Below are positions 52,275 to 60,677 of a stretch of 64,000 nt of DNA, piece by piece (positions within the stretch are counted from its first letter, which is position 1; each line of letters starts with the position of its first letter). The notes beneath the pieces are model-generated. The model saw only the letters and a list, made by a program, of their open reading frames with translations, did not search any database and was not told the origin of the DNA. This stretch comes from Halomonas campaniensis. GTDB taxonomy: Bacteria; Pseudomonadota; Gammaproteobacteria; Pseudomonadales; Halomonadaceae. The stretch spans positions 49,085 to 113,084 of the forward strand of contig NZ_JPUA01000026.1 in NCBI RefSeq assembly GCF_002211105.1. The letters are read 5' to 3'. Both the position numbers and the translations under genes were made by a program.

Positions 52275-54224
52275 ATGACAATGATAGATGTCTTATTCTC
52301 CAGTTTGGGGCAGTTATTTACTGTTCCCCATATGCTGTACATGGTGCTCGGTGTCCTGATTGGGCTGATTGTGGGCATCATCCCTGGCCTTGGCGGCATT
52401 GCCGGTATGTCGCTTCTGTTGCCTTTCCTCTATGGCATGGAGCCTTCTGTCGCCCTGGGTATGCTGATGGGATTGGTGGCGGTGATACCTACTGGCGATA
52501 CATTTGCCTCTGTACTGCTCGGCATTCCAGGCTCTAGTGCTTCCCAAGCCACCGTGGTGGATGGCTTTGCGTTGGCGAAGAAAGGACAGGCTGCGCGAGC
52601 GCTTTCTAGCGCGTTCTTGTCGTCAATGCTGGGCGGCCTGATCGGTGCGCTGGTGCTCACGGCCTTTATTCTCATCGCCCGGCCTGTTGTGCTGTCGTTT
52701 TCTTCATCAGAGCTATTTATGTTGACGCTGCTAGGGCTCTCCATGGTGGCGGTGCTTTCTGGTAAGGATGTTTTTAAAGGCATTGCCGCCTGCGGCGTTG
52801 GCTTATTGGTCGGCACCATCGGCATGGCTCCAGCTACCGGCGAGTTCCGGCTGCCGTTTGAAATTGACTACCTCTATGACGGGTTGCCGTTAGTGGTGGT
52901 CGGTTTAGGTATTTTCGCACTGCCCGAAATTATTGATCTATTGGTGAAGCGTGGCGCGATTGCCGAACAGCCCTGCCAACTAGGTAAAGGTTGGAAAGAA
53001 GGGGTAAAGGATGTGGCCAGAAGGCCTGGATTAGTGGCCCGCTGCGCGGGGATTGGCAGCTTGATGGGGACTATTCCTGGCTTGGCGGGCTCGGTGGTGG
53101 ATTGGCTCACCTATGGCCACGCGGTACAGAGCGCCAAAGATAAATCGCAGTTTGGAAAAGGCGATATTCGCGGCGTGATTGCGCCGGAGTCTGCTAACAA
53201 CGCCTGTGCCTGCGGGGCGATGGTGCCAACTTTACTGTTTGGGATACCCGGTTCGGGTACGGCGGCGGTGTTTTTAGGTGGATTGCTTCTGCTTGGCCTT
53301 CAGCCCGGTGTCAGTATGTTAGAGACGAACCTCGATCTGACATACACCATTATTTGGTCATTAGCGCTGGCTAATATTTTAGGCGCGGCGCTTTGTTTAG
53401 GGTTAGCTAGGCCCGTGGCCAGCTTAACCCGGGTGCCATTCGTGATTTTAGCGCCGCTGATCACCATCTTGATCCTCTTCGCGGCCTATCAAGCGACGCG
53501 TTCGCTGGGTGATCTATTTGCACTCGGCATTATTGGCGCGATTGGCGTGCTGTTTAAGCAGGCAAACTGGTCTCGTCCCGCCTTTTTGATTGGCTTTGTG
53601 TTAGCACCCGGTGCAGAAGCCTACTTCTATCAAGCCGCTCAGTTTCAAGGTGCAGAAGCCTTTATGAGACCTGGGGTACTGATTATTGGTGCACTGATTG
53701 CGGCATCATTGATTGTTCCTCCTTTACGCAGCTACCTGCAAAAGCGCCGCCCAACCGAGAGCTCTGCTAAACATGCGCTTCAAGAAGAGGTGGCGCCGCT
53801 GTCGCTGGGTGTGATCGATGTGGTATTGCTGGGCAGCCTGTTAGCGGTGGCTGGATATATGTGGTGGGCGTTTGCTGACCTTTCCATGCTAGGGGGCATC
53901 ATGCCGAGGCTGGCAATTGCCATTATCGTGGCGGCGTGTCTGATGGAAATCATCAGAACGGTTATCAAACCGATGAAGTGGCAAATTCAGACATTACGCC
54001 AGCAGTTCTTTTGGGTGGCTGGCTTCTTCGCTTTGATAGGTGGCGTGATGGTGTTCGGCTTCCTGTTTGCCGCCGCGGTGTTTTGCCTTGGATTCTTACT
54101 GGTGGTGGCGCGTATGAAGCCCATGGCTGCCGTGGGTTTAGCGGCTGGCGTGACACTCTTCTTAATGGGGATGGCGAATCTGTTAACGCTTACCTATCCC
54201 ACAGGGATGTTGGCTGGGTTATAA
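52275..54224 (+). CDS. TctA-TctB fusion, tripartite tricarboxylate transporter membrane protein
   Basis: About 649 residues from ATG 52275 (or 52281). The first ~495 residues are TctA: GLIVGIIPGLGGIAGMSLLLPF, GDTFASVLLGIPGSSASQATVVDGF and ANNACACGAMVPTLLFGIPGSGTAAV, with many transmembrane helices. The last ~140 residues (from VIDVVLLGSLLAVAGYMWW, followed by further hydrophobic helices) have the size and layout of the small subunit TctB. The two membrane subunits are normally separate. The transporter takes up tri- or dicarboxylates using an ion gradient with a TctC binding protein. Confidence 0.87.
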   Translation: MTMIDVLFSSLGQLFTVPHMLYMVLGVLIGLIVGIIPGLGGIAGMSLLLPFLYGMEPSVALGMLMGLVAVIPTGDTFASVLLGIPGSSASQATVVDGFALAKKGQAARALSSAFLSSMLGGLIGALVLTAFILIARPVVLSFSSSELFMLTLLGLSMVAVLSGKDVFKGIAACGVGLLVGTIGMAPATGEFRLPFEIDYLYDGLPLVVVGLGIFALPEIIDLLVKRGAIAEQPCQLGKGWKEGVKDVARRPGLVARCAGIGSLMGTIPGLAGSVVDWLTYGHAVQSAKDKSQFGKGDIRGVIAPESANNACACGAMVPTLLFGIPGSGTAAVFLGGLLLLGLQPGVSMLETNLDLTYTIIWSLALANILGAALCLGLARPVASLTRVPFVILAPLITILILFAAYQATRSLGDLFALGIIGAIGVLFKQANWSRPAFLIGFVLAPGAEAYFYQAAQFQGAEAFMRPGVLIIGALIAASLIVPPLRSYLQKRRPTESSAKHALQEEVAPLSLGVIDVVLLGSLLAVAGYMWWAFADLSMLGGIMPRLAIAIIVAACLMEIIRTVIKPMKWQIQTLRQQFFWVAGFFALIGGVMVFGFLFAAAVFCLGFLLVVARMKPMAAVGLAAGVTLFLMGMANLLTLTYPTGMLAGL

Positions 54225-54242
54225 AAATGACTGCCTCTAAAC

Positions 54243-54278
54243 AAACACAAAAAGCCATTAAATTGGCTTTTTGTGTTT
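54243..54278. terminator. Bidirectional intrinsic terminator
   Basis: A perfect 15-bp inverted repeat (AAACACAAAAAGCCA with its complement) has a six-base loop. Runs of A and T flank the GC part on both sides, so it serves both the TctAB transcript and the convergent RidA gene. Confidence 0.92.
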
Positions 54279-54285
54279 AAAGAAA

Positions 54286-54675
54286 TTACTGTTTTGCGCG
54301 TTTCGCCATCACAGTGATTTCAATACTGCTTCCTCCGTAGAGGTTAGGGGATTCGGTGCAGGTGCGGGCAGGGTAGCGGCCAGGTTCAAAGTACTCCGCG
54401 TAAACAGTGTCCATGTCTTGGATAGCGTGTAGATCCGTGAGGTGGATATCCACCCGCACTATATCCGCTAAGCTGCCGCCTTCCATTTCAAGCATGCGCG
54501 AGAGTGCACGCATCACAAGGCGAGTCTCCTCTTTAACGTCGCCCCGGGCTGCGTGGCCGTTAGAGAGATCGCCAACGGTCAGTCCTGAAATAAACACATA
54601 GTGATCATCGACGACCATGTGGCTACCAGGGAAGCTTGGTGTGGGCATGGTAGGGTCATTCATAAAGGTGGGCAT
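54286..54675 (-). CDS. RidA/YjgF family protein
   Basis: 129 residues from ATG 54675, preceded by aaggag. The family pattern GSHMVVDDHYVFISGLTVG, LADIVRVDIHLTDLHAIQDMDTVYAEYF and PARTCTESPNLYGGSSIEITVMA is clear. The usual catalytic Arg before the TxV motif corresponds to the Arg in PARTCTES. RidA-like enzymes deaminate reactive enamine/imine intermediates; some act in pathway-specific degradation. It is convergent with the Tct operon. Confidence 0.87.
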   Translation of the reverse strand: MPTFMNDPTMPTPSFPGSHMVVDDHYVFISGLTVGDLSNGHAARGDVKEETRLVMRALSRMLEMEGGSLADIVRVDIHLTDLHAIQDMDTVYAEYFEPGRYPARTCTESPNLYGGSSIEITVMAKRAKQ

Positions 54676-54846
54676 ACTAGCTCCTTCTAGGTGATGTTCA
54701 CGCTTACAGTTCACTTCGACAGATTGTTAACAGTAGTGTTCAGTATCAGTAAAAATGAATGGACGTCGCGGTGAGGCACGTCGCGCTGTCAAAACGGTGA
54801 TGTTTGCTCTAGGCTTGCGGGTTTTTAGTCGCTGAGGATGATTCAA

Positions 54847-55410
54847 ATGAAGGTCGTACACGTTAACGCAGAGGCCCAGCGCAACGCCTGTCTGGCACGA
54901 TTATGCGCTGAGGTTTACGGACAAGAGGCGGGTCTTACGCCGCTGGTCGTGTTCACCGGCACCTGCAGTGTGTTCTTTCCGCAAGAAGCCGCGCGGTTAT
55001 TCGCTGCTGTTGACGGCCAGGGTAAACCTCAAGCGCTGGCACTACTAGTGCTGGACGAGGAGGGCGAAGGCATGACGGTGACCCACGCCTGCGCGCTTGA
55101 CCAGGCAGATGCTCACCAGCGGTTAATCAGCGAACTTACTTTGAAAGCGCCGCTACGTGTCGAAGTGGATAACGCCGAACAAGAAGCGTTCTATCAAAAA
55201 AGTGGCATTAAGCGCTGGTTTGGTGGGGCGGGTGGAAAGCGCATAGGCCTAGGCGCACGCCATCCTGCTAAAAGCGTTAGCGAACTGGCACCCACCTTAG
55301 CTTTGGATGAAGCGCTCATTTTACGCCGCTTTAAACATGACCCTAAGGCGTTTGAGGCTGCCAAGCAGGCCTTTTTGAAAGGTTTAAACGATTTTCCGCA
55401 GTCGCTTTAA
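54847..55410 (+). CDS. GNAT-fold-like hypothetical protein
   Basis: 187 residues from ATG 54847 (gagg at 54834-54837; ATG 54838 is too close to it). LRVEVDNAEQEAFYQKSGIKRWFGG resembles the C-terminal beta-alpha motif of GNAT acetyltransferases, and KPQALALLVLDEEGEGMTVTHAC the central strands. The typical Q/RxxGxG/A acetyl-CoA loop is not evident, so enzymatic activity is doubtful. The function is unknown. Confidence 0.65.
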   Translation: MKVVHVNAEAQRNACLARLCAEVYGQEAGLTPLVVFTGTCSVFFPQEAARLFAAVDGQGKPQALALLVLDEEGEGMTVTHACALDQADAHQRLISELTLKAPLRVEVDNAEQEAFYQKSGIKRWFGGAGGKRIGLGARHPAKSVSELAPTLALDEALILRRFKHDPKAFEAAKQAFLKGLNDFPQSL

Positions 55411-55535
55411 TAGCCCTTGGGAAACGCTGCGTTCCAGTTTGTGCAACCAAGTTGCACGTTGTTGCCATGTTCTTTACGTGTTGCCCCGATAAAATAAGCA
55501 TCACGACTAGCTTATTAAAAGAAGGGAGAAGCTGC

Positions 55536-56069
55536 ATGGCATTACCGATAATGGATAACAGTCAACGTTACGGTGCGATTAGCCGCTTGTTGCACTGGGG
55601 GATGGCGCTACTGTTTGCTTGGCAGTTTACGAGTGCCACGGCGCACTGGCTTTTTCCGGACACACCCTTTGAAGAGTTCTTCTGGGGAACCCATTACCCA
55701 GTGGGTGTATTGCTACTGACCTTAGTCGTACTGAGAGCGATATGGGCGTTAGCCAATGCGTCGCGTCGCCCGCCATCGGTGAGCGTTATGGCAAAACTGG
55801 GCCATCTTGCACTCTATGGCTTGATGATCGCAATTCCGACGATTGCGCTTATTCGTCAGTACGGTTCGGGCCGTTCGCTTGAGGTGTTTGGAATTAATCT
55901 GATGTCAGGTTTTGAGGGCGAGGAGATCACCTGGATGACGGATCTCGGCGGTTTGCTCCATGGTGAGCTGGGCTGGACACTGCTAGCGCTGATAGTAGGG
56001 CACATCGTGATGGCCATTTTGCATCGCAAGCTGACTCACCACGACGTGCTGACGCGCATGGCTAGATAA
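55536..56069 (+). CDS. Cytochrome b561
   Basis: 177 residues from ATG 55536, with gggagaa upstream. Four hydrophobic helices carry the haem-ligand histidines in SRLLHWGMALLFAWQF, FWGTHYPVGVLLLTLVVLRAIW, LGHLALYGLMIAIPTIALIRQYGSG and GGLLHGELGWTLLALIVGHIVMAILHRKLTHHD. Bacterial CybB-type b561 proteins oxidise ubiquinol, often passing electrons to superoxide. It appears monocistronic. Confidence 0.9.
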   Translation: MALPIMDNSQRYGAISRLLHWGMALLFAWQFTSATAHWLFPDTPFEEFFWGTHYPVGVLLLTLVVLRAIWALANASRRPPSVSVMAKLGHLALYGLMIAIPTIALIRQYGSGRSLEVFGINLMSGFEGEEITWMTDLGGLLHGELGWTLLALIVGHIVMAILHRKLTHHDVLTRMAR

Positions 56070-56085
56070 TAGCCGGATAATTAGA

Positions 56086-57267
56086 CTACTTCTTTGCTAG
56101 CTCGCGCATGGCGGTTTCCAGGCCTTCCATGGTCATGGGGTACATGCGATCTTCAATGATCTCGCGAATCAGCGTTGTCGAGTAGGTGTACTCCCATGCT
56201 CGGGGCGGCATCGGGTTAAGCCATGCCAGGCGCGGGAAGGTATCGCATAGCCGCTTAAGCCACACGCCGCCCGCTTCGTCGTTAAAGTGTTCTACGCTAC
56301 CGCCGGGGTGGGTGACCTCATAGGGAGACATGGCCGCATCGCCGACAATCACTACTTGGTAATCCGCGCCGTAGGTGTGCAAAACATCCATGGTTGGGAT
56401 GCGTTCGTTCCCCCGGCGCATATTATTCCGCCAAACCCCTTCGTAAAGGCAGTTGTGAAAGTAGTAGTGCTCCAGGTGCTTAAACTCCGAGCGGGCTGCC
56501 GAGAACAGCTCTTCGCAGACGCGAATATGATCATCCATTGAACCACCCACATCCAAAAACAGCAGCACCTTTACCGCATTGTGGCGCTCTGGACGCATCT
56601 GCACGTTGAGTAGCCCGGCGTCCTTGGCGGTTTCGCGGATGGTGCTCTCCACGTCAAACTCATCTAACGCCCCTTGGCGGGCAAACTTGCGCAGGCGACG
56701 CAGCGCCATTTTGATATTGCGGGTGCCCAGCTCCAGAGAGTCGTCGTAGTCGCGAAAGCGCCGCTCGTCCCAGACTTTGGTGGCACGGCGGTGGCGAGAG
56801 CCATCCTGGCCAATGCGAATGCCTTCCGGGTTATAACCGTAGGCGCCAAACGGGCTGGTGCCGCCGGTACCAATCCATTTGTTGCCGCCGGCGTGGCGCT
56901 CTTTCTGCTCCTCCAGACGTTTTTTGAACGTTTCGATGAGTTCTTCGAGGCCGCCCAGAGATTCGATTTTGGCTTTCTCTTCGTCGGTAAGCTGCTTCTC
57001 AAACGCCCGGCGCAGCCACTCATCGGGGATCAGCGCTTCAATAGCCGCGTCCATATCCTCAAGGCCTTTAAACCAGGCGGCGAAGGCACGATCAAAACGG
57101 TCAAAGTGGCGTTCATCCTTGACCATCACCGTCCGGGCCACTTGGTAGAAGGCCTCTATATCTGCGAATACCACGCCGCGCTCTACCACGGCGTGAAGAT
57201 CCAGCAGTTCCCGCAGCGATACCGGCACGCCCGCGCGCTTTAACGTCTCAAACAGGCCAATAAACAT
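56086..57267 (-). CDS. CoxE-like VWA domain protein
   Basis: 393 residues. The N-terminal helical part FIGLFETLKRAGVPVSLRELLDLH and the tail RLAWLNPMPPRAWEYTYST define the CoxE-like group paired with MoxR ATPases. A VWA domain begins near residue 230 (HNAVKVLLFLDVGGSMDDHI). The MIDAS motif reads DVGGS rather than DxSxS. A Gly-rich insert GTGGTSPFGAYGYNPEG is in the middle. It starts three bases after the MoxR stop, so the two form an operon. The client of this chaperone pair is unknown. Confidence 0.88.
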   Translation of the reverse strand: MFIGLFETLKRAGVPVSLRELLDLHAVVERGVVFADIEAFYQVARTVMVKDERHFDRFDRAFAAWFKGLEDMDAAIEALIPDEWLRRAFEKQLTDEEKAKIESLGGLEELIETFKKRLEEQKERHAGGNKWIGTGGTSPFGAYGYNPEGIRIGQDGSRHRRATKVWDERRFRDYDDSLELGTRNIKMALRRLRKFARQGALDEFDVESTIRETAKDAGLLNVQMRPERHNAVKVLLFLDVGGSMDDHIRVCEELFSAARSEFKHLEHYYFHNCLYEGVWRNNMRRGNERIPTMDVLHTYGADYQVVIVGDAAMSPYEVTHPGGSVEHFNDEAGGVWLKRLCDTFPRLAWLNPMPPRAWEYTYSTTLIREIIEDRMYPMTMEGLETAMRELAKK

Positions 57268-57270
57268 GGC

Positions 57271-58125
57271 TTAGCGGCCTGTGCCTTTCTGGCGACGGAT
57301 CATAAACGCCAGGCGCTCAAGCAATTGGGTATCCTGCTCGTTTTTGACCAAGGCGCCGGCCATGGGCGGCAGCGCTTTGGCCGGGTCGCGGTTATAGAGC
57401 GCCTCTTGAGCAATATTGTCAGCCATCAGTAGCTTGAGCCAGTCGACTAGTTCAGATGTGGACGGCTTTTTCTTAAGGCCTGGCGCTTTACGTAGCTCGA
57501 AAAACACCTCTAGGGCTTCGCTGACCAGCCGGGGGCCGATATCCGGAAAGTGAACATCGACAATCGCCTGCATGGTCTCGCGGTCAGGGAATTCAATGTA
57601 GTGGAAAAAGCAGCGGCGCAGGAACGCATCCGGCAGCTCTTTTTCGTTGTTTGAGGTGATGATGATAATCGGGCGCTGTTCGGCGCGGATGGTTTCGCCG
57701 GTTTCGTAAACATGGAACTCCATACGATCCAGCTCTTGGAGCAGGTCGTTGGGGAATTCGATATCGGCCTTGTCGATCTCGTCGATCAGTAGCACCACCC
57801 GTTGATGGGCGGTAAACGCTTCCCACAGCTTGCCGGGCTTGATGTAGTTGGCGACATTTTCCACGCCTTCAACGCCTAGCTGAGAATCCCGCAGGCGGCT
57901 GACGGCATCGTACTCGTATAAGCCCTGGGCCGCCTTGGTGCTGGATTTAATGTGCCAGGTAATCAGCTGGGTATCGAGAGACTCGGCCAACTCTTCAGCC
58001 AGCAGGGTTTTGCCGGTACCCGGCTCGCCTTTGATCAACAGCGGCCGCTCGAGCATCACGGCAGCATTCACCGCCTGCTTAAGCGCATCGGTTGCGATAT
58101 AGGAAGAAGTGGAATCAAACGCCAT
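57271..58125 (-). CDS. MoxR-family AAA+ ATPase
   Basis: 284 residues from ATG 58125. Walker A is GEPGTGKTLLAEELAESL, Walker B VLLIDEIDKAD, then ITSNNEKELPDAFLRRCFFHYIEFPD (sensor 1 and arginine finger region) and PSTSELVDWLKLL (sensor 2 area). MoxR ATPases cooperate with VWA proteins to assemble or insert cofactors in enzymes, and the partner VWA gene lies immediately downstream. Copy C of the structured repeat lies about 120 bases upstream. Confidence 0.92.
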   Translation of the reverse strand: MAFDSTSSYIATDALKQAVNAAVMLERPLLIKGEPGTGKTLLAEELAESLDTQLITWHIKSSTKAAQGLYEYDAVSRLRDSQLGVEGVENVANYIKPGKLWEAFTAHQRVVLLIDEIDKADIEFPNDLLQELDRMEFHVYETGETIRAEQRPIIIITSNNEKELPDAFLRRCFFHYIEFPDRETMQAIVDVHFPDIGPRLVSEALEVFFELRKAPGLKKKPSTSELVDWLKLLMADNIAQEALYNRDPAKALPPMAGALVKNEQDTQLLERLAFMIRRQKGTGR

Positions 58126-58244
58126 GGGAGGGCCTCGGCTTGTCGAAAGCGGGTTTATAAATAGATAAACGGATTCAAACAAGTGTACGTGAGGGTCACC
58201 CTCAAGGCCAAGAGGTAGTGATAGCTGGCATTCTGCACAACACT

Positions 58245-58344
58245 GTGCCGAGTGCAGGTTTCCGCGAGGGCGCTGTTAACCCATCCGTGGGCGCTACTTT
58301 CGCCATCCATGGCGAAAGACCCTCGCTTCAACCTGCCCTCGCAC
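58245..58344. repeat. Structured ~100-bp intergenic repeat, copy C (inverted)
   Basis: This is the reverse complement of the element seen at 9662 and 11920. The outer arms are 58245-58260 and 58330-58344 (gtgccgagtgcaggtt with aacctgccctcgcac). The inner hairpin is ctttcgccat-ggatggcgaaag, and the core gcgccca and agcgccctcgc blocks are conserved. It lies between the upstream ends of moxR and the end of the sigma54 activator gene, outside any cob context. Confidence 0.85.
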
Positions 58345-58404
58345 CGTGTTCTCAAGAGATGTTGCAGTTATTTCCAAATCAAAAGCTCTGAAGTAGCTTT
58401 TTTA

Positions 58405-60387
58405 TCACCCCTGCCAATTCGGCGGCACTATGCCCTGGCGCTGCATTTGCCGGTATACAGTAGGCCGCGAAACCCCCAGCGCGCGAGCCACGGCGCTAAT
58501 GTTCCAGTGCTGTGCCTTAAGCATTTCCAGCAATGTGTGATCGGTGTCGCCATGAGCGTCTGCAGGCTTGTGGGGGCTCTGCTGGGTAATGCGTTGGCTC
58601 AGGCACTGTTCGGGCAGATCGTGAACGGTGATTTCATCGCTTTCCGAGGTGGCTAGTGCAAACGCCAGCGCATTCTTTAGCTGGCGGATATTACCGGGCC
58701 AGGCATAGGCGAGCAGAGCGCTGATGGCATCGGCCCGCAGGCGCGGTGATTGGCTGGAGGCGCGCTCTTTAATGATGTCGTCAAATACGCGGCGGATAAC
58801 GTAGAGCTTATCGGCGCGGTCGCGTAGCGCGGGCAGGCGCAGTTGGGCCCCGTTAAGGCGGTAATAGAGATCTTCGCGGAATTCACCCTGCTGGATCATC
58901 GTATCGATATTGCGATGGGTGGCGGTAATCACCCGGATATCAACCTTTTCAGGCTTATTGGCCCCAAGAGGCATCACTTCTCGTTCCGCCAGCACACGCA
59001 GCAGTCGGGTTTGCAGTGACAGCGGCATATCGCCGATTTCATCCAGAAACAGTGTGCCGCCGTGGGCCTGAGGGATTAGCCCGCGCATGCCTTTGGAACG
59101 GCCACCGGTAAAGGCGCCTGGCTCGTAACCAAACAGCTCGCTTTCGATCAGCGCTTCGGGGATAGCGGCGCAGTTCACCGCGATAAAGGGCCCCTTGGCG
59201 CGGTGGCCGCTGTCATGTAGTGCTCGGGCAACCACCTCTTTGCCGGTGCCGGTTTCTCCACTAATCAGCACATTAACGCTGGCTTCGTTGCACAGTCGTT
59301 CGGCCAGCTTCTGGACTTTGCGCATGGCGGGGTCGTCGGCGCCTAAACGTGCCAATGGCCCTGGGAGGCTGGAAGGGAGCGAATGCGCTTGCTGAGCAGC
59401 TCGAGGGCGGCGCGGCTCCAGCAGGCTAATAAAGTAAATGGTGTTGTCGACTCTGGCACGAAAAGCGCGCAGTTGGTCGTCGGTGGCGCTGTTGATGCTA
59501 AGCACATCGGCGATATCACACTCGAATAATTCTCCTAGCATGGGCGTAGGGTCTAGCGACCAGGGTGGCCAGCGGCGCTGGTGCTCGGCGATCAAGTCAC
59601 GACCCACTGCGTTGGCAGCAATCACTTGTCCGTTCTCCTCAATGGCGATGAGTCCCCGTCCGTTAACGTGTACAAACTCCCGTGAGGTATCCAGGCGCAC
59701 CATCAGGCAGTCGCGGTAGCGCTGCAGAAAATAAGCATCCTCAATCATGCGTGCGTAGAGCGTTACCAGCGAGAGGCTGAAATTTTGGCTCTCATGCTGA
59801 GTAGGCGATTGCAGCGCGGAGATGTCCAGCACCGCTATGACATTGCCCTGAGGGTCAGCGATAGGTGCGGCGGTGCAGGTGAGCGAAATATGCGAGGCGT
59901 CGAAGTGCTCCTGTCGGTGGCAGATAATCGCCTGGCGATCGTACAGGCAAGTGCCTACGGCACAAGTACCCGCAAAGCGTTCGTCCCAATCGGCCCCCAG
60001 GTAGAGGCCTGCTCTGCGCAGCTGCTGGTCTTGATTAGGGTCGCCACGAAACTCAACGGTAATGCCGCGGTGGTCGGTGAGCAGCAGTACATAGCCTAGT
60101 TGGGCGATTTGTTGATAGAGCTGGTCAACCCCTGCGCGTGCTACGTGCAAAAGCTCATCGACAGACTCCCGGTGCTCAATCAGGGTCTGCTGCGGTACCA
60201 CGCGAGCAGGGCGAGGCCGGGTGGGGTCGAGCTGGTACTCGTTTAGGCAGCGCAGCCAGGAGCGCCGAATGGTCGCTTGCGCCGGTAGCTGCGGAACGTC
60301 CAAGCCTTCGCCGAGCTGGAAAACATGCTCGATATGCTGGCGCTGGACGGATTGCAGCCGTGCAGGCAGGGGCGATTGAGTGGGCAT
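58405..60387 (-). CDS. AcoR-like sigma54-dependent activator
   Basis: 660 residues from ATG 60387 (GTG 60399 is an alternative). The N-terminal sensory part has a GAF-like domain (FAGTCAVGTCLYDRQAIICHRQEHFDASHISLTCTAAPIADPQGN) as in AcoR. The AAA+ domain follows: GETGTGKEVVARALH, FGYEPGAFTGG, GTLFLDEIGDMPLSLQTRLLRVL, LYYRLNGAQLRLPALRDR. A Fis HTH is at the end (NISAVARALGVSRPTVYRQM). The sigma54-contact loop reads GAFTGG rather than GAFTGA. It is divergent from the oxidoreductase operon, whose -24/-12 promoter it presumably activates. Confidence 0.92.
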   Translation of the reverse strand: MPTQSPLPARLQSVQRQHIEHVFQLGEGLDVPQLPAQATIRRSWLRCLNEYQLDPTRPRPARVVPQQTLIEHRESVDELLHVARAGVDQLYQQIAQLGYVLLLTDHRGITVEFRGDPNQDQQLRRAGLYLGADWDERFAGTCAVGTCLYDRQAIICHRQEHFDASHISLTCTAAPIADPQGNVIAVLDISALQSPTQHESQNFSLSLVTLYARMIEDAYFLQRYRDCLMVRLDTSREFVHVNGRGLIAIEENGQVIAANAVGRDLIAEHQRRWPPWSLDPTPMLGELFECDIADVLSINSATDDQLRAFRARVDNTIYFISLLEPRRPRAAQQAHSLPSSLPGPLARLGADDPAMRKVQKLAERLCNEASVNVLISGETGTGKEVVARALHDSGHRAKGPFIAVNCAAIPEALIESELFGYEPGAFTGGRSKGMRGLIPQAHGGTLFLDEIGDMPLSLQTRLLRVLAEREVMPLGANKPEKVDIRVITATHRNIDTMIQQGEFREDLYYRLNGAQLRLPALRDRADKLYVIRRVFDDIIKERASSQSPRLRADAISALLAYAWPGNIRQLKNALAFALATSESDEITVHDLPEQCLSQRITQQSPHKPADAHGDTDHTLLEMLKAQHWNISAVARALGVSRPTVYRQMQRQGIVPPNWQG

Positions 60388-60479
60388 GGCGTGATTCACT
60401 CTGGGGCTTGTTATTGTCCTTCCAGACTATGCGCTCTGACGTGGGTGTCAACGACGTGCCATTACGCCGTTAGTCGTGT

Positions 60480-60527
60480 GTTACACCTGTAACGCCAGAG
60501 TGTAAACGGTGTGACAGGTGTACACTC
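60480..60527. promoter_or_regulatory. Putative upstream activator sites
   Basis: Two dyads lie about 80-125 bases upstream of the sigma54 promoter: 60480-60493 (GTTAC-N4-GTAAC) and 60498-60527 (GAGTGTA and TACACTC). The TGTAAC/GTGTTACA-like half sites resemble AcoR-type recognition sequences. The assignment to the adjacent activator is inferred from position. Confidence 0.55.
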
Positions 60528-60604
60528 TACCTAATGCCCAATTGCTAACGTTTTTTTATTTTTTTATTTATATTTTTCAATATCTTGAAGTTGATTTTAA
60601 GTGA

Positions 60605-60622
60605 TTGGCATAGTGAGTGCTT
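60605..60622 (+). promoter_or_regulatory. Sigma54 (-24/-12) promoter
   Basis: TTGGCATAGTGAGTGCTT has GG at 60607-60608 and GC at 60619-60620, exactly ten bases apart, close to the TGGCAC-N5-TTGCW consensus. It is 56 bases upstream of the monooxygenase ATG and beside a sigma54 activator gene. Confidence 0.85.
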
Positions 60623-60677
60623 AGGGTTGTGTGTCACAAGACAGCCAACAATAACAAACCTGCATGGAGTACCCGCT

